Below, in pieces: positions 42,422 through 51,559 of a stretch of DNA of 64,000 nucleotides (the first letter of the stretch is position 1; every line of letters begins with the position of its first letter). Under the pieces are notes generated by a model. It ran no database searches, was not told the DNA's origin, and worked only from the letters and a program-made list of their open reading frames with translations. The translations under genes and the position numbers were made by a program. Source of the DNA: Peltaster fructicola (lineage: Eukaryota; Ascomycota; Dothideomycetes); NCBI GenBank assembly GCA_001592805.2, contig CP051141.1, positions 558,001-622,000 of the forward strand. The letters are read 5' to 3'.

Positions 42422-43110
42422 GCCTCCTAATGCATAGCTGCTATTGTCTGATTGCTATCCATGCTGGCCGACAGTATCGTTTGGACCATGTGGTCAAACC
42501 GGACACCAAATGACACCAGACAGATAGCACTTATCCATACCTTGGGCCATGGACAGGTACGCCGGCATGCCTTAGGATTGTGACCGTGTCCATACTTTGG
42601 CAGCATCAAAGTGCCTGAAGATAGTGAATTACTGGAGTAAAAGTTCTAGACGGTCTTGTCTAAAGCTGTCTAGCAGAGGCCGCACGACCCGGGACGCACA
42701 GGGCGATGCATAGTGTTATTCTCCAATAGGCATTGAAACGACATTTCTGCTCGAGACGGCCGGTGAAGTCGAGGACCGATCTGATCTTGCATGGTTTGGA
42801 GGACATGCCAAAGCGTACACGGACCCCGATTTGCGCCTATGCGCAAATCGGGGTCCGTGCACGCTTGGCATACATGTAGTTTCGGGTGGTATGAATCATC
42901 ATGCATTTGCTTTGAGGATGACTTGTTCGTAATTCATCGCACGCATGCCCAATTGCAGAGGAAAGACAGTCTTTGATGCTTCTGTTGCTGAGATGCGGCA
43001 TGCCTCCCTGACGCGTGTGGCAGCATTCGTGCGATCAAAGAGAAGATGATCGCTCAGGCTGTCGAGCAATCATCTTTGCTCGACAGACACTTCCTAAGAC
43101 TTTTGCCGTT
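42422..43110. other. Intergenic with large hairpin
   Basis: About 690 bp without a confident ORF; see the hairpin at 42806-42870. The region leads to the C2H2 gene start at 43111, so part is promoter. Confidence 0.4.
42806..42870. repeat. Near-perfect inverted repeat, 30 bp arms, 4 nt loop
   Basis: The left arm ends ACCCCGATTTGCGC (42806-42836), the loop is CTAT, and the right arm starts GCGCAAATCGGGGT (42841-42870). The arms differ by one extra A and one mismatch. The arms are G/C-rich and the sequence could extrude as a cruciform or form an RNA hairpin on either strand. Not in a gene; about 240 bp upstream of the C2H2 gene. Confidence 0.85.
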
Positions 43111-43710
43111 ATGAACTTGGCTCCTTTCGCAACTTCATTCGATGCTGCAGCTCAAAGGCTGTCCAAGGTCCAAGGAGAAGTAGAGAGGACTGGAAATCAA
43201 CAGACGGTCCTTACACGAGATGCTTTCGCTTGTGCGATATGTGGTGTTAGCAAGACCACTCAGAGAGCACTAGAGTGGGTGCCAGAACAGCGAGTCCAAA
43301 TGTCACTCACACACTGCAGCCGACACCGTAAACAGCAGCATGAATTCAAGTACTTTTGCAATATTCCTTACTGCAGGAAAGGTTTTGGCACTCAAGGCGA
43401 CATGACGAGACACAGAAAGTCGCACATCGAGAAGGCGTCCAGACACCGATACAATTGCAACCATTGTTCTTCGACTTTCACTCGAAAGGACAACCTGTCC
43501 CGACACATGCGTGCTAAGCATGACGGCTATCAGCAGCCTGCCGGATCATGGACAAATATTGACAGCCATTCGTTTGCAACGACCACACAGCCTGCATATT
43601 CCTCGGAGACCAGTAATGGCGATTCTCACTTCGATCACAGTGCAGGGCTCGTCTTTGATGTGTTGGAGAAGTGGTCCATGGACATGGTCGAGGCCACACT
43701 ACAACAGTAA
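43111..43710 (+). CDS. C2H2 zinc-finger protein
   Basis: Single exon, 199 aa from the ATG at 43111 (the frame is open upstream but without another ATG). A first degenerate cysteine pair (FACAICGVSKTTQ) precedes two C2H2 fingers: YFCNIPYCRKGFGTQGDMTR with HRKSH, and YNCNHCSSTFTRKDNLSRH with MRAKH. They are arranged as the usual tandem DNA-binding pair of fungal C2H2 proteins. The tail is Ser/Thr-rich and ends FDVLEKWSMDMVEATLQQ. Small size and single exon fit accessory regulators of ascomycetes. The target is unknown. Confidence 0.8.
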   Translation: MNLAPFATSFDAAAQRLSKVQGEVERTGNQQTVLTRDAFACAICGVSKTTQRALEWVPEQRVQMSLTHCSRHRKQQHEFKYFCNIPYCRKGFGTQGDMTRHRKSHIEKASRHRYNCNHCSSTFTRKDNLSRHMRAKHDGYQQPAGSWTNIDSHSFATTTQPAYSSETSNGDSHFDHSAGLVFDVLEKWSMDMVEATLQQ

Positions 43711-44115
43711 ATGGACAGTGTGTGCTGTCTTCGTAAGTCCGTTATAGATTGTTGTAGATCCGAAGACGGTCGCCAACAAGCAATCGTCTGTTCTCCTTAG
43801 GAGAGAGACAGTATTCGGACAGTAGATCAACTGCTGATCAGGTACCATTGGCAGCTCTCCCGCCGTCGAAACGATGCCTCTGATTGGATGGATGCGGCTC
43901 TTTGACATTTCAGATAGTAAAGGCGAATGCGCTTCATCGGACCAGGGATTATCCTTGTCTAGGCTCAGCCTCGTGTAACATTAACATCAAGTTATTGGCA
44001 ATGATGCGGAGAGATACCATGCGTCATTTGTTCAGACTATATTTTCGTCTGCCGTGTGTCGCCGTTGCTAATGCTTCTCACCAAAATCGTTGAAGCTGAA
44101 TAGCATATCAACAGC
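43711..44115. other. Intergenic
   Basis: About 400 bp between two plus-strand genes; short ORFs only. Nothing recognised. Confidence 0.4.
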
Positions 44116-45752
44116 ATGGAACAGATCATTCCTGCGAGACATGGAGTCGCAACTTTCGTGCCAGCCGGCCGAGTGATCAAGATCGTCAACACATCGGGCA
44201 CGCAGGTCGTAGACACCTGGGCATTTGCCTTGCCAAAGCCAGAAGCAAAGCTCGGAGAGGTCGCAGAAGCCAAGCAAGAAGACAATGCTGAAGAGACCGG
44301 GCAGTCCACACTGAAGGCCAAGGAACAGGCCCAGGAGCCTGTAACCCCAGCTGCCACGCCAAAGAAGGGCAAGAAGAAGACTGAACTGCCTAGTCAAGAG
44401 GAGGCTGAAAAGGCCACTAGCCAGGCTGCTGTACCGGAGAAGAGCAAGACTGCACAGAAGTCAACATGGAGCTCATATGTGCCGACTCTGCCAAGTTGGT
44501 CTTCGAAGAAGGACAGTCCGAAAGATGGTAAAGAGGCGACCCAGCGGCAGAAGGATTCTAGTACATGGGCATCGTACTTCCCGACTGGCAAAGGTTTCAG
44601 TGCGTACATTCCAAAGAGCGCCAGCGATACCATCTCTGGCTTTGCGTCTTCAGTGAGTGTTGCTACTATTGCGCGAGCTAGGACTGACTTGTCAGCAGCA
44701 TTATCGTGACCCGAATAAGTCTGTCCTGGAGCAATTGCAGGATTTCTCGAAGACACCGGTTGGTGCTGCAGGTATGTCTGTGGATTCGACGTGAAGTCGT
44801 GCTGACGCTGGCAGGCCTTGCTGCCGTGAGTGGCTCAGGTTATGGTGGATCATTGTATGCCGGATATCAAGCTTATCAGAACGTCCCATCAGAGGTCCCA
44901 CCGATGGAGTTCCTGAGCATGCCGCACTCGCGAGCTGCTACACTGCATCTGAGACCACAGACGAACGACACCCTTGTCAGCAATCTCAGAGAATCGATCC
45001 TGACATTGGTTGAGGACTCCTCGCCGGGCATCCACGACACATTGATGGCTGCTTGTGATCCACAGAGATATCGTGGTCTTGGAGTCGAGAACTGGCATGA
45101 GCATGGCAGCTGTGCTGAGAATCTTGTACTGGCCCTCAAGGAGCTCAACGATCGCGCTGGTCTCAAGGGTGCCAAGGCGGTGGGTGCCGATGTCACGATC
45201 AACAGTGTGCCAGCACCACTGCATCTGTTCATGAATGTGCCATGGGCTGAAGGAGAGCTGAGCTTTGATAAGCCCGAAGGAAAGGAGGGCGACTTCGTGA
45301 GATTCCGAGCCGAGCGAGATGTTGTGGTAGTAATGTCTGCATGTCCTCAAGATGTGCTCGACATTAATGCGAAGAAGCCTACTGATGCGCACTTCATCGT
45401 GGAAGAAGACCCCGAGGAAGCCCAAAAGAAGCAAGGCAGAAGACGAAGTCAGCCACGCAAGCTCAGCTCGTATCGTGCTCCGTCGACAGTGGCAACTGGT
45501 GATCTCGGCGACGATGACAAGAGCCGGACCGGTTCGAATCCACCAAAGAAAGCCACGCCGCGAAAGACGACTAGGCGTACCCTGAGTGCTCAGGAAGGAC
45601 CGACAGCGGTGGAGAAGACGACTTCGCCGCCAGCTGAGCAAGCGAAGCCGAGCGAAGATGCGGTCGAGAAGCCGGAACAGCAAGCATCATCAAGTCCTGC
45701 GCCGAAGAAGAAGCCACGAAAGCTCAATGCGAAGCCTAAGCCAACAGGCTAG
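44116..45752 (+). CDS. DUF1989 (urea carboxylase-associated) protein with large insertion
   Basis: Exons 44116-44652, 44696-44771, 44815-45752 (516 aa). DUF1989 starts at residue 5 (IPARHGVATFVPAGRVIKIV, NTSGTQVVDTWAF). It then stops for about 190 residues and resumes at MEFLSMPHSRAATLHLRPQT, SILTLVEDSSPGIHDTLMAA and VVVVMSACPQDVLDINA. The insertion holds a charged low-complexity part, repeated W-SYxPT motifs (WSSYVPTLPSWSS; WASYFPTGKGFSAYIP) and a Gly-rich hydrophobic stretch (LAAVSGSGYGGSLYAGYQAY). The C-terminus adds about 130 basic, disordered residues (KKATPRKTTRRTLS). Known: bacterial DUF1989 proteins accompany urea/guanidine degradation enzymes. The function of this fungal form is unknown. 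It ends 16 bp from IPK2. Confidence 0.78.
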
Positions 45753-45768
45753 ACGGAGCGACGATTAC

Positions 45769-46758
45769 TCAATCTTTCGGCAGACCATCAAGTAACAGTT
45801 GCAGCTGCTTCTCAATATTAATCATGCCAGTGATTAGGTTGTCGTCCTTGCCTTGACCAGGACACCAGGACGAATGAGCAAAGTCGATCAGCTTTAGGCG
45901 AAGGATTGGTGGTTCATCTTCATCGATCTCATCGTCCTCGTCCTGCTCTTCATCAGCACTGTCTTGCATCTGGCTGATCTGTAGTCCAGCCTGCTGCAAC
46001 AATCGTTCTTGAAGTGCTTCCGGATCACCCTCAAATACTATCAGTACTGATGCAGAGTAAAAGCGACTCTCCTTTGTCTCGAGAAGCATCCGAATGTCAC
46101 GCAGCTCGTCGAGTCCAGCAGCTATGATCTGCCTGCCAGTGATCAGCCTCTTAGGAGTGTTTGTGAGACTGTCAAAGTAGGTCTTGAATCCAGCAATCAC
46201 GGTTTCCTTGTCAAATCTTCTGCCGTACAGCTTGTCGTAAACGTCGTAGTCATTCGTGAGAGTGTTCCAAACTTTCATGCCTGCAATGCGGAAATTGAGA
46301 GAACCTGTGGTCGTCTCGCCGGCAACTTTGTCAAGGCGAGCTGCCTTCTCAGCAGCTGTGCCAGGTGCATACAATCTTGCGCCAAGCTTGAGGTCAATCA
46401 CGCTGGGATGAGTGAAGCCGTACTCGAGATTCTCCAGCACTACTGCGGTCTCAGCGGCAATCTTCTTGCCCTGTGACTTCGGAAGGTCTATGCCTGATGT
46501 CTTGACGAGCTCGTCTATGTGTCCTGCACTTGCTGGTGGTGAGGGAGGTCCAAGTGTGAGAGTGCCCATGAATGTTGGGATGAATTGGGCGAAGTCTGGA
46601 TGCTTGATGGAACTGTCTTGGTAGAAGTCAACTTCTGCCTGTGTACATGGCTTGACGACGACCTCGCCGGCTTCGTCTGAGAGGACTCCGTCATGGCCTG
46701 CAACGCTTGCGAAAGGCTGCAATGAGCTTTGATCCAGTGCTTGATTGTTCTCGTCCAT
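45769..46758 (-). CDS. ARG82: Inositol polyphosphate multikinase
   Basis: Single exon, 329 aa. Family motifs: PxxxDxKxG as HPSVIDLKLGARLY (about residue 118), SLNFRIAGMKVW, and LRLKLIDFAHSSW near the C-terminus, where the Asp binds metal. An acidic insert (SADEEQDEDDEIDEDEPP) just before the last motif is like the acidic loop of yeast Arg82/Ipk2. Known: it phosphorylates inositol trisphosphate to higher inositol phosphates in the nucleus and affects transcription, phosphate sensing and mRNA export. Full length for the family. Confidence 0.92.
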   Translation of the reverse strand: MDENNQALDQSSLQPFASVAGHDGVLSDEAGEVVVKPCTQAEVDFYQDSSIKHPDFAQFIPTFMGTLTLGPPSPPASAGHIDELVKTSGIDLPKSQGKKIAAETAVVLENLEYGFTHPSVIDLKLGARLYAPGTAAEKAARLDKVAGETTTGSLNFRIAGMKVWNTLTNDYDVYDKLYGRRFDKETVIAGFKTYFDSLTNTPKRLITGRQIIAAGLDELRDIRMLLETKESRFYSASVLIVFEGDPEALQERLLQQAGLQISQMQDSADEEQDEDDEIDEDEPPILRLKLIDFAHSSWCPGQGKDDNLITGMINIEKQLQLLLDGLPKD

Positions 46759-48057
46759 GATGTTGCTGGGTCACTGGAATGGACGAGCACGAGGCAACAC
46801 TCTATCGATGTAGTCCTCGTGGGGAGCTCTCGTATCGTGTAACAGCATACTCTGATCGAGCATCAGCAGCAATCTAATTTGTTGTATACGAAGAGTGAGG
46901 TGGGTGATATGGGACGGGAGTGACGCTAATCCGTTCTAAGCACGCATCCACCAGGACAAAGGTTTGTTGGTAGGACAACATCCTCCTATCTCACAACATC
47001 CACCGCAGCATATCCCGTCCTCAGTCTGCCTCAACGTCAGTCGAAATATTATGCGGTCTATACCAAACCCAGCGTACAAGCGCCTATGTCGCGCGCGAAG
47101 CATCAGCTGGGCAGTCCGTTATGTCTCGGCTTGTGAGCCATGAGACAACACGCCCTATAACACGTCTTTCTGATTGCATGCCGATCATGCTTCGTCGTGG
47201 TCAGCCAGCGGAGCCAGTGCTACGAGCGTTGTAGCTCTGGCTCGTCCGTGGACGCCTCTCACCATTATGGTGTGCAACCATCGGCGCCAAGTTCCACCGC
47301 TCACATACATCGTAAGCTTCAGAACTCAATCCGCGCGAACATGTAGATATGCGTCGCCGACCGAAGGGTAAGTATGTAAGAGAAGGATGCACAAGTGTCA
47401 ACAACGAGAAAAGGATGTCGAAAAGCGAGACGATGTCTCAAGGAACGAGACGACGCGAGAAACTCCATGGCATGGCACTCGCACACATCGGCCATTCTGT
47501 CAAGGCACGAGAACGAAGCTAGCAGACAGCAGTGGTTGCATGCTCATGGATGCGCTGTAATGGTGAGTACAAGCTCTATTGTTGGTGGACATGCAATGCG
47601 TCAGCAGCAGCAGGGCCTCAACCATCTAGTACTGGGTCTCGCAATCTCATGCTGCACTTACAGGCTATAAGCTTGTGCTTGAGTAGATGTAGGCATGAGT
47701 TATGCTGGAGTAGGTGAGTAGAAAACTCGAGAATTATTACAGTGCACACCTGCTTCGAAAGCTCGGTAGTACATCCGACACTGTTTGCAGGCATACTTAC
47801 GAACGCCGAGCTCTGTATCGGAGATAGCCACCTCAGTTGTGTTCAACACATGCCAATGCTCTTCAGTCCTGTGATGATGTGAATACAAAAGGGCACTAAG
47901 CGCTCTAGCGCGTTGGCACTGCGAACCACTCTTCAACAACACAAACCAGTTCGCAGCGTTTGTTCACAATATCTGCCAGGTAAACAATCGACACCTCTTT
48001 CTCAGTCACCTTTGCTGGCTCTTTGCAGTACTAAGAGCACGCAGACACAACTGCAAC
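46759..48057. other. Longest quiet intergenic stretch in this half
   Basis: About 1.3 kb between divergent IPK2 and the La/Arb1 gene. Overlapping short ORFs on both strands (for example minus 47700-47942) do not form a gene I can support. No repeat or tRNA was seen. Presumably promoters and possibly noncoding RNA. Confidence 0.4.
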
Positions 48058-50052
48058 ATGCAGAACTCCAACGACCGACCACCAGAGATACTCATCACTG
48101 ATGCAACGGGCAATGCACAATCACTCGACAAACCTGAGGGCACAGTGGGCTACGAGCACACTCCATGCTCACAAATGTCTGCGATACAGGCAGTGGCGCC
48201 TTTCAATGAGGCTGACACCCGCCAAATCATATGTCAGGTCGAGTTCTATCTCAGCGATCAGAATCTACCCACCGACAAGCATCTCCTTGGGCTTACAGGC
48301 GGTGATGGCAACGGCGCTGTCAGTCTCAACCATATCTGCGGCTTTAGGAGGATGCGCAACTTCAAACCACATCGTGCCATCAAGGAAGTCCTTCAACAGA
48401 GTGCTGTCATAGACCTGATTGATGATGGCAAGAAAATCAAACGACGCTTCCCACTGATGATCCCGCTTCGTGTTGCTCCCGAGATCGACCTTGAGCGTGA
48501 CTATGTCGAAAGAACATTGGCAGAGAATCCTCACCTCACAAAGAACATGCTTAAGCCAACTGGCTTCGAAGAGTTCTACACCGATCCACCAATCTCACCA
48601 CAGCAGTACGAGCAGAACCGCAAGCTGTACGATCCAGACTTCAGCTTCACTACACGCATCGAGCATGCCGTTCGTCACTACCGTGCACGTCGCAAGATGC
48701 ACGTCAACACTCTGCAGGTCTTCGAGAAGTGGATGCAATTTGGTGGTATAGTCATGAACCCTCTCGTACCTGGTGGTGGAAAAGAAGAGTATGAGGGTCT
48801 GAGCAAGGTGGAGATTGCTGCCATGACCGAGACACATTCTGTCGATGACAGTATCCTAGACCACGAGGATGAGCACTACGTCGACTTCGAGCTGGTCGCT
48901 CTTGCGTTCTTGTCGACTGAGTTTCCTGCTCTTTGGCCGAACACACCAGCAAATGTCCACAACGTCTGCAACGTCATGGTCAACTTCCTCAACTTCCTAC
49001 TACACCATGATGCTTGTCCAGAATATGCCAAGCAGATCCTCTCTGCACGTCGAGCAGTGCATGAGGCTGAAGCAGACTTGTGCAAAGTGCCTGCTGCGGA
49101 CAAGAGTCTCCAATCAACTCATGGTTTCAACGCAGCTTGTTCTGTGCTTCATGCTGAGCAGTACGAGTCCTCTGCTGGTGGCTCGACATGGCTCACGCAG
49201 CATTCCCATGGCCTCAGTGTCGACGATGCTACTGCTATCTTCAAGACTGCGCTTGTGGCATTCGCAGATGAAGAGCAGCTTCCTGAGATCGAAGCACGCT
49301 TTGCAGAGCTTGATGTCGTCAAAGAGCGTCGTGCACTCTTACCTGCTGAGGGTACTGCGGCCCGAGCGGATGTCCGATCCAGCTCCTCAGTCAATGGGTC
49401 AGCATCTTCTGGAAGTCACAGTGCGTCGCCATACGAATGTCAAGGTCAGCAAGTTGACCACTCTGAAAACGGCAGTGTTCATCCTTCGACCGGAAGAGAG
49501 CAGACGACTCAGACCGAGCCCGAATCTAGTCTTAACTCCAGAAGCCCATTCTCGGTCATCCTCAGCGAGACCGTCGGTCTCGAAATCATTGGTCTGGAGG
49601 TAGCAAGCGACTATGCCTCAGCCATCTTCGATGCAGTCGCTGGCACCATCATACAACGCATGGGACGCATGCATTGCCGCAGGTGGACGGCACCGCTCGC
49701 TGTTCCTCAAGATTTACCTGCCAATCGTACACAATTGCCGAGCACACTAAACTTCATCGTTGACGAGAGCGTCTTGGAGCATTGCGAGATAGGTATGAAG
49801 CTCGAAGCTACCGTCAGACAGCTTGATATCGGTGTTTGTTGGTTGGATGAGATCGAGCGAGTTCATCCAAAGTTCTACACTACAATCCCAAACTTTAAGG
49901 TCGTGAAGCAGAGTCGTCGCGAGGCAGAGTTCCTGGAAGACTGGTTTGCTGCCAGGACTGAGTATGTAGTCGCGGCATCCAGCGAGCTTCACGATATGCC
50001 TACATCGGCAGCTGTCCTTGGAAGTGAGAGCCCTTCGCCTAGACAAGAGTAG
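48058..50052 (+). CDS. La-motif / Arb1 fusion (Argonaute siRNA chaperone subunit)
   Basis: One exon, 664 aa. Residues 50-135 are a La-type winged helix: QVEFYLSDQNLPTDKHLLGL, LNHICGFRRMRNFKPHRAIK and DGKKIKRRFPL, the usual La signature. Residues 165-345 match Arb1: FYTDPPISPQQYEQNRKLYD, RIEHAVRHYRARRKMH, KWMQFGGI, HYVDFELVALAFLSTEF and LLHHDACPEYAKQILSARRA. After a Ser-rich linker, EIGMKLEATVRQLDIGVCWL and VHPKFYTTIPN match the Arb1 C-terminus. Known: Arb1 with Arb2 forms the ARC complex that holds duplex siRNA on Ago1 in fission yeast heterochromatin silencing; La motifs bind 3' U-rich RNA ends. No RRM is seen. The fusion is in a single uninterrupted frame, so it is not a splicing guess. Nuclear RNAi function is inferred. 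Confidence 0.85.
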   Translation: MQNSNDRPPEILITDATGNAQSLDKPEGTVGYEHTPCSQMSAIQAVAPFNEADTRQIICQVEFYLSDQNLPTDKHLLGLTGGDGNGAVSLNHICGFRRMRNFKPHRAIKEVLQQSAVIDLIDDGKKIKRRFPLMIPLRVAPEIDLERDYVERTLAENPHLTKNMLKPTGFEEFYTDPPISPQQYEQNRKLYDPDFSFTTRIEHAVRHYRARRKMHVNTLQVFEKWMQFGGIVMNPLVPGGGKEEYEGLSKVEIAAMTETHSVDDSILDHEDEHYVDFELVALAFLSTEFPALWPNTPANVHNVCNVMVNFLNFLLHHDACPEYAKQILSARRAVHEAEADLCKVPAADKSLQSTHGFNAACSVLHAEQYESSAGGSTWLTQHSHGLSVDDATAIFKTALVAFADEEQLPEIEARFAELDVVKERRALLPAEGTAARADVRSSSSVNGSASSGSHSASPYECQGQQVDHSENGSVHPSTGREQTTQTEPESSLNSRSPFSVILSETVGLEIIGLEVASDYASAIFDAVAGTIIQRMGRMHCRRWTAPLAVPQDLPANRTQLPSTLNFIVDESVLEHCEIGMKLEATVRQLDIGVCWLDEIERVHPKFYTTIPNFKVVKQSRREAEFLEDWFAARTEYVVAASSELHDMPTSAAVLGSESPSPRQE

Positions 50053-50286
50053 CTGACAAAGACGCCGCCATGATCTGCAGTGTCGAACAAATGCTTGAGG
50101 GGTCTGCGGTCGGAATCCTCTCGGATGCACAAGCTTCTGCAATGCATTGGAGTGGGGCTCCACCATTGCGTAATTGTTGATGTGCTCAGTATTGTACACT
50201 TACTTCTCAACTCATTGTCCTGCTTAGAAATACCTCGATTGTGACACTGTCGGACGTACTCGGTACATATCCGTTGCATCCTATAT

Positions 50287-51439
50287 ATGACGACCAGCTA
50301 CCTCAGAACCATACCTATCCGTGCACTGCGAACTATTCCAAGAATCAGTTCGATCTCCTCACAGCTCCAAACATCACGATCATTCGTTCGTACGATGGCT
50401 TCGATTCCAAAGACCATGAAGGGTGTCATCATCGAGAAGACTGGCGGCCGAGATGTACTGCAGTACAAGACTGATCTGCCAGTGCCAGAGCCAAAGGAAG
50501 GCGAGATTTTGGTTCACAACGACTATGTCGGCATAAACTACATCGACACGTGAGTAGAATCAGATCGTTAGCAGAGCATGACTCACTTCACCCAGTTACT
50601 TCCGCGAAGGAGCATATCCTGCACCACATATGCCCTACATCCTAGGACGAGAAGCCGAAGGTACCGTGGTTAAGGTGGGCAGTGGCAAGACCTACGGCTT
50701 CAAGGAAGGCGACAAGATCGTCATGCTGGCTCAACTGACCTACGCCGAATACACAGCAGCTCCCGCAGAGAAGGCCAGCAAGATTCCAGAGGGTCTACCA
50801 CCAAAGCTCGCCGCTGCTGCACTGCTACAAGGTCTAACCGCTCTGACTCTGATACGGGACGCCCACCATGTGCAGAAGGGCGACTGGGTTCTTGTACATG
50901 CGGCAGCAGGTGGTATGGGTCTGTGGCTGTGTCAGTTGCTCAAGGCCATCGGAGCGAACATCATCGGCACCGCTTCCACTGAGGAGAAGATCGCACTCGC
51001 AACTAAGGCTGGCGCTCAGCACATGATCAACTATAGCCACGAAGACGTCAAGTCGAAGGTCCTCGAGCTTACCAACAACAATGGCGTCGCCGTTGTATTC
51101 GATGGAGTTGGCAAGGACACCTTCGATACCTCTTTGGAGCTCGTAGCACGAAAGGGTAGTCTCATTTCATACGGCAATGCATCTGGTGCTCCAGCACCTC
51201 TGAACATCGCTCGTCTAGCAGCAAAGAATGCCAGATTGATGCGTCCGACACTGTTCAACTTCATCGCTACCGAGGAGGAGTTCAACGGCTACACACAGGA
51301 GCTCTTCGGCTTCTTGAAGGACAACTCGATCGATGTGCGCATTCACGAGGTGTATCCCTTGAGCGAAGTGGCAAGGGCACATGAGGATCTCGAGGGAAGA
51401 AAGACGACTGGTAAGCTTTTGTTGGATCCTAGCAAGTAG
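50287..51439 (+). CDS. ZTA1: Quinone oxidoreductase (zeta-crystallin-like), probable mitochondrial form
   Basis: Exons 50287-50549 and 50596-51439 (368 aa); the intron rejoins NYIDTYFREGAYPAPHMPYI, the classic substrate-site motif. The N-terminal 40 residues are basic and Ser-rich without acids (MTTSYLRTIPIRALRTIPRI), like a mitochondrial presequence. A second ATG (MASIPKTMKGV) would give the cytosolic form. The nucleotide-binding motif is VHAAAGGMGLWLCQLLKA. No zinc-ligand cysteines are seen, as in the zinc-free QOR branch of medium-chain dehydrogenases. Known: NADPH-dependent reduction of quinones and enones. Naming after yeast Zta1 is by general resemblance. Confidence 0.85.
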
Positions 51440-51559
51440 CTATAGGTAGTCCGGTGTAGACCACGAGTCCACCAACCGCCCTAGTAGTAGCATGACCATG
51501 CTTGACACCCACGCCATCCGCCATGCATGCAATCATTATCGTTAGACGTCCTCTCCAGC

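Noticed and set aside
45530-45550. tRNA B-box-like GGTTCGAATCC
   Set aside because: It lies inside the DUF1989 coding sequence (Ser-Asn-Pro codons), with no A box or acceptor stem around it.
48869-49603. 244 aa plus ORF overlapping the La/Arb1 gene
   Set aside because: Very Ser/Leu-rich shadow frame of a strongly supported gene.
50072-50199. Minus ORFs covering the 3' end of the Arb1 gene
   Set aside because: They overlap the confirmed reading frame and show no family match.
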